Made by a program: the position numbers and the translations under genes | Source: Luteolibacter sp. Y139 | Lineage (GTDB): Bacteria; Verrucomicrobiota; Verrucomicrobiia; Verrucomicrobiales; Akkermansiaceae | NCBI RefSeq assembly: GCF_038066715.1 | Contig: NZ_JBBUKT010000002.1 | Span: forward strand, 62,001 to 126,000 | DNA length: 64,000 nt | Direction of reading: 5' to 3' | In this document: in pieces, positions 52,153 to 61,381 of the stretch | Layout: each line of letters starts with the position of its first letter | Numbering within the stretch: the stretch's first letter is position 1 | The notes under the pieces: generated by a model | Told to the model about the DNA's origin: nothing | The model's input: the letters and a program-made list of their open reading frames with translations, nothing else | Databases searched by the model: none

Positions 52153-53433
52153 ATGAAAATCCTCGGATATCGCGACGCCGACTACGACTCCTTCGTCAAG
52201 CGCCTGAATCGCCGCGCGCTGCCGACGCATGATGTGCGCGATCTGGTGAGCGAGATCATCGCTGCGGTGGCGAGGCAAGGGGACAAGGCGCTCGTGGCTT
52301 ACGCCAAGCGCTTCGACAACGTGGTGCTGAAGGAGAAGCAGCTCTTCGTCACGGCGGAGGAGCTTGATGCGGTGAAAGTCGCGCCTTCCACGAAGAAGGC
52401 GATTGCGGCTTCGCTGAAGAACATCACGGCGTTTGCGAAGAAGGGCCTGCGCAAGGATTGGTCGATGCGGAATACCGAAGGGGCGACCGTAGGTGAGCGC
52501 TTCCAGCCGTTTGACCGGGTGGGCGTTTACGTGCCCGGTGGCAAGGCTCCGCTGGTGTCCACGGCGCTGATGACTGCGGGTTTTGCGAAGGCTGCGGGTG
52601 TCCCTGAGATCCTGGCGGCCACCCCTTGTGGGCCGGACGGGAAGGTGAATGCCGAGCTGCTCTATGCGCTGAAGGCCGCGGGTGTGACCGAGATTCTCAA
52701 GATTGGTGGCGCGCAGGCTGTGGCCGCGATGTCGCTCGGGACGAAGACGGTGCGGCCGGTGGACCGGTTGTTCGGTCCGGGGAACCGCTTCGTGGTGGAG
52801 GCGAAGCGCCAGCTCTTCGGTGCGGTGTCGATCGATCTGTTGCCGGGGCCGAGTGAGATTCTGATCATTTCGGATAAGACCGGGAACCCGGACTACATCG
52901 CTGCTGACTTGCTGGCCCAGGCTGAGCACGGTGGGGATAGTGTGATCGGTTTCATCACCGATTCGAAGGCCCTGATCGGGAAGGTGCTGAAGGCGGTGGA
53001 GCGGCAGCTTGAGACGCTCACTCGCGCGCGCTACATCCGTGACGTGCTGAAGCAGGCGACTTTCCTGCTGCATGTCCGCAACATGAGCGAGGCGATCGCA
53101 ATCGCGAATGACTTCGCGGCCGAGCACGTGTCGTTCATTTGCGCGGAGGAGAAGAAGTGGCTGCCGCTGATTCGGACGGCGGGTGCGATTTACCTCGGGA
53201 ATGATTCGCCGGTGGCGGTGGGGGATTTCCTCGCGGGGCCGAGTCACACCTTGCCGACGGGTGGGAGTGGACGTTCATTCTCCGGGCTGCGTGCGGACCA
53301 GTTCCAGCGGCGGACGAGCATCGTGAAGCTTGATAAGCGGTCAGTGAAGAAGTCGCTCGCGGTGGTGGAGGAGTTCGCGAGGATCGAGGGGCTGGATGCG
53401 CACGGTAGATCGACGGCGATCCGGTGTAAGTGA
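52153..53433 (+). CDS. hisD: Histidinol dehydrogenase
   Basis: 426 aa from ATG 52153. Converts L-histidinol to L-histidine with two NAD+, the last step of histidine synthesis. Motifs: VGVYVPGGKAPLVSTALM, GPDGKVN, IGGAQAVAAMSLGT, GPGNRFVVEAKR, GPSEILIISD, LLAQAEHGGDS (catalytic Gln and His), FAAEHVS and GPSHTLPTGGSGRSFSGL. No other his gene is adjacent. Confidence 0.96.
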   Translation: MKILGYRDADYDSFVKRLNRRALPTHDVRDLVSEIIAAVARQGDKALVAYAKRFDNVVLKEKQLFVTAEELDAVKVAPSTKKAIAASLKNITAFAKKGLRKDWSMRNTEGATVGERFQPFDRVGVYVPGGKAPLVSTALMTAGFAKAAGVPEILAATPCGPDGKVNAELLYALKAAGVTEILKIGGAQAVAAMSLGTKTVRPVDRLFGPGNRFVVEAKRQLFGAVSIDLLPGPSEILIISDKTGNPDYIAADLLAQAEHGGDSVIGFITDSKALIGKVLKAVERQLETLTRARYIRDVLKQATFLLHVRNMSEAIAIANDFAAEHVSFICAEEKKWLPLIRTAGAIYLGNDSPVAVGDFLAGPSHTLPTGGSGRSFSGLRADQFQRRTSIVKLDKRSVKKSLAVVEEFARIEGLDAHGRSTAIRCK

Positions 53434-53461
53434 ATGCTTTCCCGATCGACAAAAGAACAAG

Positions 53462-53737
53462 ATGCCAATCCGGATCGATAAAGACGACGGATCGTTTGAG
53501 GGTATCGCACTTCTTTGCGATGGCGACTGGGAGCTGCCGTCTCAGTTGTATGCCCTTGAATCGTGGTTAACAGACAATGCGGCGAGCTTGCCAGATTGTG
53601 GAGCCATCGCAGACATTGGGTTTTCGATGAGGCCCGATGCGTCAGGTGGAGGCGGGGTATTGAGTGCGGAAGCGATGCGCCGTTTTGCGGATGCAGGCGT
53701 TTCAATCTGGTTTTCCGAGTATCCGCCAAGTGTGTGA
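53462..53737 (+). CDS. Small unknown protein, 91 aa
   Basis: ATG at 53462, 28 bases after hisD (MPIRIDKDDG). Lower GC than its surroundings. No signal peptide or repeats; ends in VSIWFSEYPPSV. The family is not recognised. The compact Asp/Gly start and Trp-rich body suggest a folded cytoplasmic domain. Possibly an acquired small accessory gene, on composition only. Confidence 0.5.
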   Translation: MPIRIDKDDGSFEGIALLCDGDWELPSQLYALESWLTDNAASLPDCGAIADIGFSMRPDASGGGGVLSAEAMRRFADAGVSIWFSEYPPSV

Positions 53738-53759
53738 ACGGAGTGAAAGCCAAGCCAGA

Positions 53760-54614
53760 TTAGACCGCAGCCAATAACAGCGCTCCTTTTATGCCTGCCT
53801 GCTGGCCGAGCATGGGAGGGACGATGTAGGGCTTCGCTTCGATAGGTGAGAAGTAGCCGGCGGCGATTTGGTTGAGGATGCGCTCGGTTTTCTCGTGGAA
53901 GCCTTCGGCCTGGGAGACGCCGCCGCCGATGATGACGCGTGATGGCGATACGATACCTAACAGGGCGAGCACGCCGTGGGCGAGGTACCATGCTTCGGTT
54001 TCCCAGGCGGGATGGTCAGCTGGGAGCTCCGCGGCGTCCTTGCCCCAGCGGGCGGCGATGGAGGGGCCGCTGGCGAGGCCTTCGAGGCAGTCGCCGTGAA
54101 ATGGGCAGACACCGGGGAAGTCGTCGCCGGGTTTGCGCGGGACCTTGAAGTGGCCGGTTTCCGGATGGAGTGCGCCGTGGACCAAGTGACCGCCGCTGAG
54201 GATGCCGGCACCGATGCCGGTGCCGATGGTGATGTAGGCGACGTCGTCGAGACCTTGGGCGGCTCCGAGCCGTGCTTCGGCGAGGGCGGCGGCGTTGACG
54301 TCGGTTTCGATGGTGAGGCGGGCTTGCGGGAAAGCGGTGGCCAAGGTGTCGGTGATCGAGAAGCCAGCCCAGCCGGGTTTCGGGGTGGCGAGGAGCTTTC
54401 CGTAGGAGGCTCGACCGGGCACCACGCCGAGCGGGCCGAAGGCGGCGATACCGATGGCTTCCGGGGTGCCGCGTTCGTTAAGCCAGTCGATGGCGCGGCT
54501 GAAGGTTTCCTCCGGCGCAGTCGTGGGAAAGCGCCACTCCTCTTGCACGTCACCGGCGGCGGTGCCGATGGCCACTACGGTCTTGGTTCCGCCGAGTTCG
54601 ATGCCTGCGATCAT
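53760..54614 (-). CDS. ROK-family sugar kinase (fructokinase type)
   Basis: 284 aa. ATP loop AGIELGGTKTVVAIG (residues 3-17), catalytic ETDVNAAALAE, GTGIGAGILSGG, and the zinc region ETGHFKV ... CPFHGDCLEGLASGPS, the fructokinase variant of the ROK motif. It phosphorylates a hexose. It lies seven bases after the KDPG aldolase gene, so the pair may act on a sugar-acid or hexose route. A 2-keto-3-deoxygluconate kinase of the PfkB type is not present here. Confidence 0.9.
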   Translation of the reverse strand: MIAGIELGGTKTVVAIGTAAGDVQEEWRFPTTAPEETFSRAIDWLNERGTPEAIGIAAFGPLGVVPGRASYGKLLATPKPGWAGFSITDTLATAFPQARLTIETDVNAAALAEARLGAAQGLDDVAYITIGTGIGAGILSGGHLVHGALHPETGHFKVPRKPGDDFPGVCPFHGDCLEGLASGPSIAARWGKDAAELPADHPAWETEAWYLAHGVLALLGIVSPSRVIIGGGVSQAEGFHEKTERILNQIAAGYFSPIEAKPYIVPPMLGQQAGIKGALLLAAV

Positions 54615-54621
54615 GATTCTC

Positions 54622-55251
54622 CTAACAAGCAGCCGCAGCGGCCAATGCCTCGCGGGTCAGACGGGAGATCTCATCCCATTTGCCCTCGTTGACAAGCTGC
54701 TTGTCCACCATCCACGAACCGCCGATGGCGGCGACGACCGGCAGCTTCAGGTAGTTCGCAAGGTTGGCGGAGGTGATGCCGCCGGTGGGGATGAATTTCA
54801 GGCCGGTGTGGCCGTAGGGACCGGCCAGGGCCTTGAGCATGCCGGTGCCGCCAGCGGTTTCGGCGGGAAAGAATTTCAGCAGCTTGCAGCCGAGGGAGAG
54901 TGCTTGCTCGACATCGCTGGGGGTCATGACGCCGGGGGAGAATTGCAGGCCGACGGCATTCGCCTTGGCGATGGTGCGCGGGTTCAAGCCGGGAGCGAGC
55001 CCGAAGACGGCACCAGCGTCCTTGGCACGCTGGACTTGCTCGTCTTCCAGCAAGGTGCCTGCGCCTAACAGGATTTCCGGAACGCTTGAGGCGATGCGCT
55101 TGATCGACTCCTCGGCCGCGGCGGTACGGAAGGTGATTTCCATGATATCGAGACCGCCAGCGAGGAGGGCTTCGGCGAGCGGCACGGCGTCATCGGCACG
55201 GTCGAGGACAACGACGGGGACGATGCGCTTGGAGAGGATTCGATCTAGCAT
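54622..55251 (-). CDS. eda: KHG/KDPG aldolase
   Basis: 209 aa TIM-barrel aldolase splitting 2-keto-3-deoxy-6-phosphogluconate to pyruvate and glyceraldehyde 3-phosphate. Motifs: VVVLDRADDAVPLAEALLAGGLDIMEITFRTAAA in parts with the Glu of MEITFRT, GAGTLL, Schiff-base Lys in KLLKFFPAE, and PTGGI. Expected for the Entner-Doudoroff or hexuronate pathways. Upstream of the ROK kinase in one unit. Confidence 0.95.
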   Translation of the reverse strand: MLDRILSKRIVPVVVLDRADDAVPLAEALLAGGLDIMEITFRTAAAEESIKRIASSVPEILLGAGTLLEDEQVQRAKDAGAVFGLAPGLNPRTIAKANAVGLQFSPGVMTPSDVEQALSLGCKLLKFFPAETAGGTGMLKALAGPYGHTGLKFIPTGGITSANLANYLKLPVVAAIGGSWMVDKQLVNEGKWDEISRLTREALAAAAAC

Positions 55252-55399
55252 GTGGACCAGTCTGAGAGAGTGGTGGCTTCTGCCAAGGTCGCGGCGTGCC
55301 AGTCATCGCTAAACGTGGAAACCCCTCCGGGCGTGCGGTGAGAGCGGGATTTCCTTCAATGATAGGCCCCGCTTTATGCCGGATTTTCAAGATGGGGAT

Positions 55400-56437
55400 T
55401 CACTCCGTGCGTTCGATTGCTGCCGGAGAGGGATCGGGTTCGAGTGACTTGAGGAAGAATTGGGAGAGGTCCGCATAGAGGGCGAGCGAGCCGGTGGACA
55501 GGACCCGATTGTGATCGCCGCCTTTTACCACGCGGAATTGTTTCCGGTGATCGGGGACAGCGGCGAAGATCTCCTTCGCTTGGTCGATGTCGATGTAGGG
55601 ATCGTGGTCGCCGTGGGCGATCATGACGGGCATGTGCAGTTTTGCGGCGGCTGCGACCGGCCGGACGTCGGCGGGCCAAAAGCCCGCCCGCAGCCTAGCC
55701 CCGCAGCCCACGCTGAAGGCGGCGACGGGGCAGCAGAAGTGGAGCGAATGGGGCAGGAGTTCTTCGGCGGAACGGAAGACCGGACGATCGAGCGAGGCAA
55801 AGGTGGAGACGCTGGCGACGGCAGTCCATTTCGCGGGCTCGCAAGCCGCGGCCTGCAGGGCGATGGCGCCACCTTGCGAGATGCCGAAGAGGAGGGCGGG
55901 CGAGGGCGGGAATTTGAACCGGGTGGTGGCTTCGGCCAGGACCTGCCCGGCGAGCTTGGATTCATTCAGGCCGAAGGAGCCGAAGGTGGCGGGGTGGTCG
56001 CCTTGGCCGGGAATATCGAGAAGCAGGCAGCGGAAGCCGGCGGCGCAGAAGCGCTCGCAAATCGGCAGGTGATCCTCCTTCCGGCCGCCGTGGCCGTAGA
56101 ACATGACGATGGTGCCGAGCTGGGTTCCCCATGGCGGAACGGTGACGCCGCGGTGCTGGAGTTCGCCGCGGAGGAGGCGGCCCTTTTCCGCTTTTCCCGG
56201 TTCCCTCGTGCCGGTGACGAGCAGGCAGGGCGTCTGGTCGGCGGCGGTGAAAGGCTCGACCTTCAGGCCGAATTCGGGCGGCTGGGCCAGGATTTCGCGG
56301 TGGTAGTCCTGGAGCGGGCGGCGATTTGGCGACACCAGATGGCCGGAGCCCCACCAGCCGGTGACGACGAGGGCGACGGCCAATAGCACCAGCAGGATAA
56401 CGGCGAAGACTCGGAGGACGCGGCGAAGTCGCTTCAT
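55400..56437 (-). CDS. Membrane-anchored alpha/beta hydrolase
   Basis: 345 aa. N-terminal anchor (VFAVILLVLLAVALVVTGWW), then the hydrolase fold: MFYGHGGRKEDH (oxyanion region), LLLDIPGQGDH, nucleophile elbow GISQGG (Ser), HGDHDPYID (acid Asp) and GGDHNRVL (catalytic His). The active site should face the periplasm. Likely an esterase or peptidase; substrate unknown. Monocistronic, with 148 bases before eda. Confidence 0.78.
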   Translation of the reverse strand: MKRLRRVLRVFAVILLVLLAVALVVTGWWGSGHLVSPNRRPLQDYHREILAQPPEFGLKVEPFTAADQTPCLLVTGTREPGKAEKGRLLRGELQHRGVTVPPWGTQLGTIVMFYGHGGRKEDHLPICERFCAAGFRCLLLDIPGQGDHPATFGSFGLNESKLAGQVLAEATTRFKFPPSPALLFGISQGGAIALQAAACEPAKWTAVASVSTFASLDRPVFRSAEELLPHSLHFCCPVAAFSVGCGARLRAGFWPADVRPVAAAAKLHMPVMIAHGDHDPYIDIDQAKEIFAAVPDHRKQFRVVKGGDHNRVLSTGSLALYADLSQFFLKSLEPDPSPAAIERTE

Positions 56438-56542
56438 CGGTGACCGCCTAGGAAACCCAGCCCGGTGAAATCCTCAAGTCGGCACCGTGAATTTCGCAAG
56501 ATCGCGTTTGCCAGCAACGAGATCGGCGACTAGGGGATGCCC

Positions 56543-56965
56543 ATGACATTGCTCGCCGAGACCTCCTCCGTGATGAACAAAACCCGCGAACTCTGCGCTG
56601 CGATCGCTGCGGATGAGCATTTCGCGAAGCTTCAGGGAGCCGTGGAGCGCTTCCTGAGCGATGACGGCGCCCGCCTGATGTACCAGACCGTGCACCAGCG
56701 CGGTGAGGAGCTGCACCAGAAGCAGCACTCCGGTGTGAAGCTGGCCCCGACCGAAATCCGCGAATTCGAAGCTGCCCGCGATGCACTGATGAGCAACGAG
56801 GTGGCCTCTGCTTTCCTCGATGCCCAGGACGAGCTCGAGTCGCTCCAGAAGACGATTGGCAAGTATGTGAACATGACCCTCGAGCTGGGCCGCGTGCCGA
56901 CCGAGCAGGACATCGCCGAGTCTGAAAAGGGCGGCTGCTGCGGCGGCGGTTGCGGCTGCCACTGA
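56543..56965 (+). CDS. YlbF/YmcA-family protein with Cys-rich tail
   Basis: 140 aa. The second ATG (56543) is chosen because AGGGG lies six bases before it; ATG 56537 adds two residues. Helical YlbF pattern: LCAAIAADEHFAKLQGAVERF, LMYQTVHQRGEELHQK and EVASAFLDAQDELESLQKTIGKYV in parts. It ends GGCCGGGCGCH, a Cys/His cluster that could bind metal or Fe-S; YlbF-YmcA-YaaT of Bacillus bind Fe-S and tune RNA decay. Role here inferred only. Confidence 0.8.
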   Translation: MTLLAETSSVMNKTRELCAAIAADEHFAKLQGAVERFLSDDGARLMYQTVHQRGEELHQKQHSGVKLAPTEIREFEAARDALMSNEVASAFLDAQDELESLQKTIGKYVNMTLELGRVPTEQDIAESEKGGCCGGGCGCH

Positions 56966-57002
56966 GTTGGTGCCGTCTCCGACTTGAGACACTTTTATCG
57001 CG

Positions 57003-57030
57003 CGGGCGGCTTCTTTGCGGAAGCCGCCCG
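57003..57030 (+). terminator. Hairpin downstream of the YlbF gene
   Basis: CGGGCGGCTTC (57003-57013) pairs with GAAGCCGCCCG (57020-57030), followed by TTGCGTTTCCTT. It sits 37 bases after the YlbF stop and before the DedA gene. Strong stem, mediocre T-tract. Confidence 0.6.
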
Positions 57031-57075
57031 TTGCGTTTCCTTGCTTCCGGTCTGCCTGCCCTCTATCACCCGCGC

Positions 57076-57714
57076 GTGCTTCACGAACTGATCAACACGT
57101 GGTTCCACTGGGTGGAGCAGGGCGGCTACTGGGCGGTCATCGCTTTGATGGCGATGGAAAGTTCGATCTTTCCGGTGCCCAGCGAGGTCGTGATGCCGCC
57201 GGCGGCGTTCCTGGCAGCGCAGGGAAAGATGAGCCTGTGGGGCGTGATCCTGGCGGGCACCTTCGGGTCCTGGCTTGGCTCGGCGATCACCTATGGAGTG
57301 AGCCGTTGGCTCGGCCGGCCCTTCATCCTGAAGTTCGGAAAGTATTTCTTCATCAAGCCGGAGAAGCTCGAGCGTGCAGAAGTCTTCATGCAGCGCTATG
57401 AGGCGGGCGGGATCTTCTTCGCGCGGCTGCTGCCAGTGGTGCGGCATCTCATTTCGATTCCGGCGGGCATCGTGCGGATGCCGTTCGGGAAATTCAGCGT
57501 GATCACCGTGGTCGGATCGGCGATCTGGTGCGCCATCCTTTCCTGGTATGGCAAGGGGATCTACGAGCGGAATCCGAAGCTGATGGAAAGCCCGGATGAG
57601 CTGGTTCATGCGATCAAGCATGAGTCGATCGGCATGGTGGCCGGCATCGCCTTGCTCTGCGTGCTGTACTTCGTGGTGCTGCGCCTGACGGCGAAGAAGA
57701 AGGTCGAGGGCTGA
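57076..57714 (+). CDS. DedA-family membrane protein
   Basis: 212 aa from the GTG at 57076; an upstream frame would cross the hairpin. Features: MAMESSIFPVPSEVVMPPAAFLA (DedA Glu/Pro region), GTFGSWLGSAITYGVSRWLGRP, and FFARLLPVVRHLISIPAGIVRMPFGKF (the conserved F-x-R-x-x-P-x-x-R). DedA proteins are inner-membrane transporters/flippases of lipids such as undecaprenyl phosphate or phosphatidylethanolamine. Convergent with gpsA. Confidence 0.9.
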   Translation: MLHELINTWFHWVEQGGYWAVIALMAMESSIFPVPSEVVMPPAAFLAAQGKMSLWGVILAGTFGSWLGSAITYGVSRWLGRPFILKFGKYFFIKPEKLERAEVFMQRYEAGGIFFARLLPVVRHLISIPAGIVRMPFGKFSVITVVGSAIWCAILSWYGKGIYERNPKLMESPDELVHAIKHESIGMVAGIALLCVLYFVVLRLTAKKKVEG

Positions 57715-57717
57715 GCG

Positions 57718-58719
57718 TCAGGTATTCTCCGGACGGGGATCGCGGCTCAGCAGCTCGTACATCGCATGCGCGGCGGGCTTGCCTTGATAGAGGATCGAGT
57801 AAACCGCGTCGATGATCGGCGTGCGGACGCCGGCCTTGGAAGCGGCGTCGTGAATCGAGAGTGTATTCGGCACACCTTCGGCGACCATGCCGAGCGAGGT
57901 GGTGGCTTCTTCGAGTGACTTACCGTGGCCAAGTGCGAGGCCGACGCGGTGATTGCGCGAGTGCTGCGAGAAGCAAGTGGCGATGAGGTCGCCGACGCCG
58001 GAGAGGCCAGCGAAGGTTTCCGCGCGGCCGCCGAGTGCGACACCGAGACGGGTCATCTCGGCGAGCGCGCGAGTGACGAGGGCGGCGATGGCGTTGTCAC
58101 CGAGTCCGAGACCCGCAGCGATGCCAGCGGCGATGGCGTAAACGTTCTTGATGGCGCCGCCGAGTTCGATGCCTGCGAGGTCGTCGCTGGTGTAGCTGCG
58201 GAAATGTGGCGCGGTGAAGAGCTCCTGAAGATCGCAGGCGAGGGCTTTATCGGTCGCGCCGATGACCGCGCAGGTGGCGAGGTTGGCGGCGATTTCTTCG
58301 GCGTGATTCGGGCCGGAGACGACGGCGATGGGATTGTCCGGGAAGACGTCGTGGAGGATCTCGCTCATGCGCTCGCCGGTATTGCGCTCGATGCCCTTGG
58401 CGCAGGAAAGCAGGACGGTTTCGCGAGGAAGACCGGCGAGGTCATTGGCGCATTGGCGGGTGGCGGCGGTCGGCACGCCGAAGAGGACCAGCGAATGGCC
58501 CTTGGCATCGGCGAGTGTCGTGGAGGCGCGGACGTTTTCCGGCAGGACGATCTCGGTTAGATAGCGCGGGTTGCGGCGGTGAGTGTTGATCGACTCCGCG
58601 ACAGCGGCGTCGCGTCCGATCATTACCACTTCGGAAAGCTTCGGCGCGAGCAAGACGGCCAATGCGGTGCCGAAGGAACCGGTGCCGAGGATGGCGGCGG
58701 AGGGAAATGCGTCAGGCAT
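57718..58719 (-). CDS. gpsA: Glycerol-3-phosphate dehydrogenase [NAD(P)+]
   Basis: 333 aa. Rossmann motif ILGTGSFGTALAVLLAP, then FGVPTAATRQC, SCAKGIERNTG, SGPNHAEEIA, and catalytic GGAIKNVYAIAAGI (Lys) with LGDNAIAALVTRALAEM. Makes sn-glycerol 3-phosphate for phospholipids. Start overlaps the end of plsY by eight bases, so the two are one operon for the first steps of phospholipid synthesis. Confidence 0.96.
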   Translation of the reverse strand: MPDAFPSAAILGTGSFGTALAVLLAPKLSEVVMIGRDAAVAESINTHRRNPRYLTEIVLPENVRASTTLADAKGHSLVLFGVPTAATRQCANDLAGLPRETVLLSCAKGIERNTGERMSEILHDVFPDNPIAVVSGPNHAEEIAANLATCAVIGATDKALACDLQELFTAPHFRSYTSDDLAGIELGGAIKNVYAIAAGIAAGLGLGDNAIAALVTRALAEMTRLGVALGGRAETFAGLSGVGDLIATCFSQHSRNHRVGLALGHGKSLEEATTSLGMVAEGVPNTLSIHDAASKAGVRTPIIDAVYSILYQGKPAAHAMYELLSRDPRPENT

Positions 58720-59422
58720 CGGTCTTCTTCTTGGGCTGGAAGCGGTTCTCGGTGCCGTTCATGAGGCGCTGGATGTTCGCGCGGTGTTTCCAGATCGCCA
58801 AGGCGGCGATAACGACGGAAAAGACAAATAGTGGTTTGTTCCAGTCACCCGTTGCGATCTTTCCGTGATACCACGAGCCGGAAATGATGATAAGAGGCAG
58901 CAGCGCGGCGGCGACGATGGAGGCTACCGATACGTAGCGGCTTACTTTGAAGGTGATCACCCAGACGAGGATCAAAAGGACCACTGCGGCGGGTGCCAAG
59001 GCGATGAGGACGCCAGCCGAAGTGGCAATGCCCTTGCCACCCTTGAAGCCGACCCAAGGTGAGTAGTTATGGCCGAGAATGGAGAGCAGGCCGGTGAGGA
59101 CCTGAAGGGTCTGGGCTTTCCACTGGTCGACTGCCGGGAAGATATAGCCGTGGTCAAGAAGCCCGTGGAAGGTGAAGTTGGTGTCCTGGCCGACGAAGCG
59201 AATCAGGGTGTATGCGAGCAGGGTGGGGATGAAGCCCTTCAGTGCATCGAGGATCAGGCAGGTGATGCCGTATTTCTTCCCGACGACGCGAAGCACATTG
59301 GTGGCGCCGATGTTGCCGGAGCCGTGCTGGCGGATGTCGATGCCCTTCATCCGGGCGATGAACAGGCCGAAGGGGATCGACCCGAGAAGGAAGGCGATGA
59401 GCGGACAGAGCCAGAGCTGCAT
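58712..59422 (-). CDS. plsY: Glycerol-3-phosphate acyltransferase PlsY
   Basis: 236 aa from ATG 59422. Motifs I-III: GSIPFGLFIA, HGSGNIGATNVLR and GHNYSPWVGFKGGKGIATSAG, with five or more membrane helices. Transfers acyl from acyl phosphate to sn-glycerol 3-phosphate. Upstream partner PlsX is not in the window. The C-terminus is basic (RFQPKKKTDA). Confidence 0.96.
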   Translation of the reverse strand: MQLWLCPLIAFLLGSIPFGLFIARMKGIDIRQHGSGNIGATNVLRVVGKKYGITCLILDALKGFIPTLLAYTLIRFVGQDTNFTFHGLLDHGYIFPAVDQWKAQTLQVLTGLLSILGHNYSPWVGFKGGKGIATSAGVLIALAPAAVVLLILVWVITFKVSRYVSVASIVAAALLPLIIISGSWYHGKIATGDWNKPLFVFSVVIAALAIWKHRANIQRLMNGTENRFQPKKKTDA

Positions 59423-59446
59423 GGGCGCGGCTTGGGTAGTCGAAAG

Positions 59447-59467
59447 CGGGGGGGATGTCACCCCCCG
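59447..59467 (-). terminator. Hairpin after the 600-aa Gloeo/Verruco repeat gene
   Basis: CGGGGGG (59447-59453) pairs with CCCCCCG (59461-59467). On the minus strand it lies ten bases after the stop at 59477 and is followed by GCTTTCG, a poor T-tract. Confidence 0.5.
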
Positions 59468-59476
59468 ATTCCGGCG

Positions 59477-61279
59477 TTACTTGCCGCCGACGGCCGTGCA
59501 AGTAGCGTGGTAGTCGGCTTCGCCGTTCCTGATGGTGGCGTCGAGACTGGCGGAGGGGCCGCGTTGGAGCTCCAGACGAAGGTTGAGCAAGGGTTGCTCC
59601 TTGGCGACCAGCGTGATGTTGGCGGTGTCGTCGACGTTCAGGCGGCCTTTGCCCTTGTATTTCACGCCGTTGAGGTCGAACGCGACGGTGAGCGAGTTGC
59701 CCTTGGCAAACTTCACGCTGAGAGGGGCAGCGTCGACCTCGCCGCCGCTGGCCAAACCGGAGAAGCTGCCGGTAACCGGAGATTCAATCGAGATGTAGCC
59801 CGTGGACAGGCCGCCTTGGCCGTCCGAGAGTTGATAGGTGATCACCCGGCCGGCTGGATACTGCTCCGCGGTGGTAAACTTCACCCGGGCTCCCTTTGAC
59901 GTCGGGACAATCTCGGCGGTGCCTTCGCCGGGGGCCGCGCTCACGGCAGTCAGGCTCAAGCGATCGGAGTCCGGATCCTGATCGTTGGCGAGGACATCGA
60001 TGACGACCTCACGTTTTCCATTCGTCGTCTTGGCGGGGAGCCAGGCGACATCGGGAGCGGCTACCGGAGCGAAATTCGCGGTGTCACCTTCGAGAAGCCG
60101 GAAGACGCGGGGCTTGGGAAGGGCGCCCTTGATTTCGGTAAGTTGTGCGAAGCCATACACCAGCCCATCAGTCCCTTGGCCCAGTGTCGGCCTGCATAGC
60201 CGGAAATTGGTGGGGAGGTGATGGATGATGCTCGTACCTCCCTCAGGGAGCGTGCGAGAGATGAACCCTCCGTTGTTCTGGCCTCCGGACGTCGATACCC
60301 CATAGATGCCGAGCGAGGTGGCCAGTGGTGCCCAGATCGTGCCGACATTACCCACGTGCATCGTGGCGAAATCGAGTTCCATGCCGATGGTGCCATCGAA
60401 TCCGACGTGCAAGATGGCACCGTCAATGGTGACGAAGAATCCGTCGGTCACCGGGATCAAGGCGCTTGGGCTCTTCTTGTAAGGGTGGAAATCGCCGAGC
60501 ACCGTGATATTGCCGCTATCCTCCAGACGGAAGAATGTGCCGTAGCTATAGCGGTATCTGCCGAAGGCCTGGACGGGGCCTCCCGAGCTGGTCGTCCCGT
60601 AGATTTTCCCGTCCTGACCAAAGACGAGATTGTTCGGATAGAAGGGCTCGAATCTGGCATCCGAAGGTACGGGCGCTTCCGGTGGAAAGGAAGGAGTGCG
60701 CTCGAAGGAGTGGATGGTCTGAAAGTTGCCATCCTGCGACAGCCGGAAAATCGTCCCGGAACCTTTGGGGCCGTTGTCTCCCATGATGCCGAGGAGGTCT
60801 CCATCGGGCAAGACGAGCAGTTTCGACGCTTCGGAGCCGTCCGTCGTCGCGTCGATGTCGTGAAGGACGCTGAGGACCCCATCAGGCGACCAGCGGAAGA
60901 TGGTGCCTGCACCATGGGCGCCGCCATGGCTTGTGGTGCCATAGAACGAGCCGTCTTGACCGGCGACCAGAGAGCTGAGGGGGTTCGATCCGCTGGGGCT
61001 GGTAGAAGTATCCTCATCGGGTGCAGCAAACGTGAAGAGAATCTCCACGTTTTGGTCCGGAGCGAACCTGTAGAGGAAGCCCCCGGTGCTCTTTTGCGCC
61101 CACCGTGAGATGCCGTAGAAATGGCCATCGCCACGGGTCGCCAGGTTCCACATGGGGTCGATCGGCTGGTTGAGGACCTGAATGTCTTCAAAGGTGGCCG
61201 CCAAAGAGGCGGCCGGATTGAACGAAACGACCCCAGCGAGCAGGATGATGGAGGCGTGGAGAAGGTGGCGAGGTGGCAT
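59477..61279 (-). CDS. Gloeo/Verruco-repeat exported protein, paralog 1
   Basis: 600 aa. Signal peptide MPPRHLLHASIILLAGVVS. Residues about 45-390 hold kelch-like blades with the TIGR03803 (Gloeobacter/Verrucomicrobia) pattern: FYGTTSHGGAHGAGTIFRWSPDG, GIMGDNGPKGSGTIFRLSQDG, IYGTTSSGGPV. Then a cadherin-like repeat (VIDVLANDQDPDSDRLSLTAV) and a C-terminal part ending IRNGEADYHATCTAVGGK. Function is unknown; exported or surface. Its promoter region shares spaced blocks with that of the paralog. Confidence 0.85.
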   Translation of the reverse strand: MPPRHLLHASIILLAGVVSFNPAASLAATFEDIQVLNQPIDPMWNLATRGDGHFYGISRWAQKSTGGFLYRFAPDQNVEILFTFAAPDEDTSTSPSGSNPLSSLVAGQDGSFYGTTSHGGAHGAGTIFRWSPDGVLSVLHDIDATTDGSEASKLLVLPDGDLLGIMGDNGPKGSGTIFRLSQDGNFQTIHSFERTPSFPPEAPVPSDARFEPFYPNNLVFGQDGKIYGTTSSGGPVQAFGRYRYSYGTFFRLEDSGNITVLGDFHPYKKSPSALIPVTDGFFVTIDGAILHVGFDGTIGMELDFATMHVGNVGTIWAPLATSLGIYGVSTSGGQNNGGFISRTLPEGGTSIIHHLPTNFRLCRPTLGQGTDGLVYGFAQLTEIKGALPKPRVFRLLEGDTANFAPVAAPDVAWLPAKTTNGKREVVIDVLANDQDPDSDRLSLTAVSAAPGEGTAEIVPTSKGARVKFTTAEQYPAGRVITYQLSDGQGGLSTGYISIESPVTGSFSGLASGGEVDAAPLSVKFAKGNSLTVAFDLNGVKYKGKGRLNVDDTANITLVAKEQPLLNLRLELQRGPSASLDATIRNGEADYHATCTAVGGK

Positions 61280-61287
61280 TAGTTGGA

Positions 61288-61336
61288 GGAAAGCTGTTGA
61301 CTCAAGGATATTTGGTCAATGGCTTTCGTGTAACTT
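61288..61336 (-). promoter_or_regulatory. Conserved upstream block of paralog 1
   Basis: On the minus strand: AAGTTACACGAAAG (61336-61323), ATTGACC (61320-61314) and TCAACAGCTTTCC (61300-61288). The same three blocks at the same spacing precede the second paralog (63272-63225). TTGACC could be a -35 element; no convincing -10 is seen. Confidence 0.5.
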
Positions 61337-61381
61337 CATGGCCTGGTCCGGGCAAGCCGGGGGAAATCCTTGGAAGCTGTA

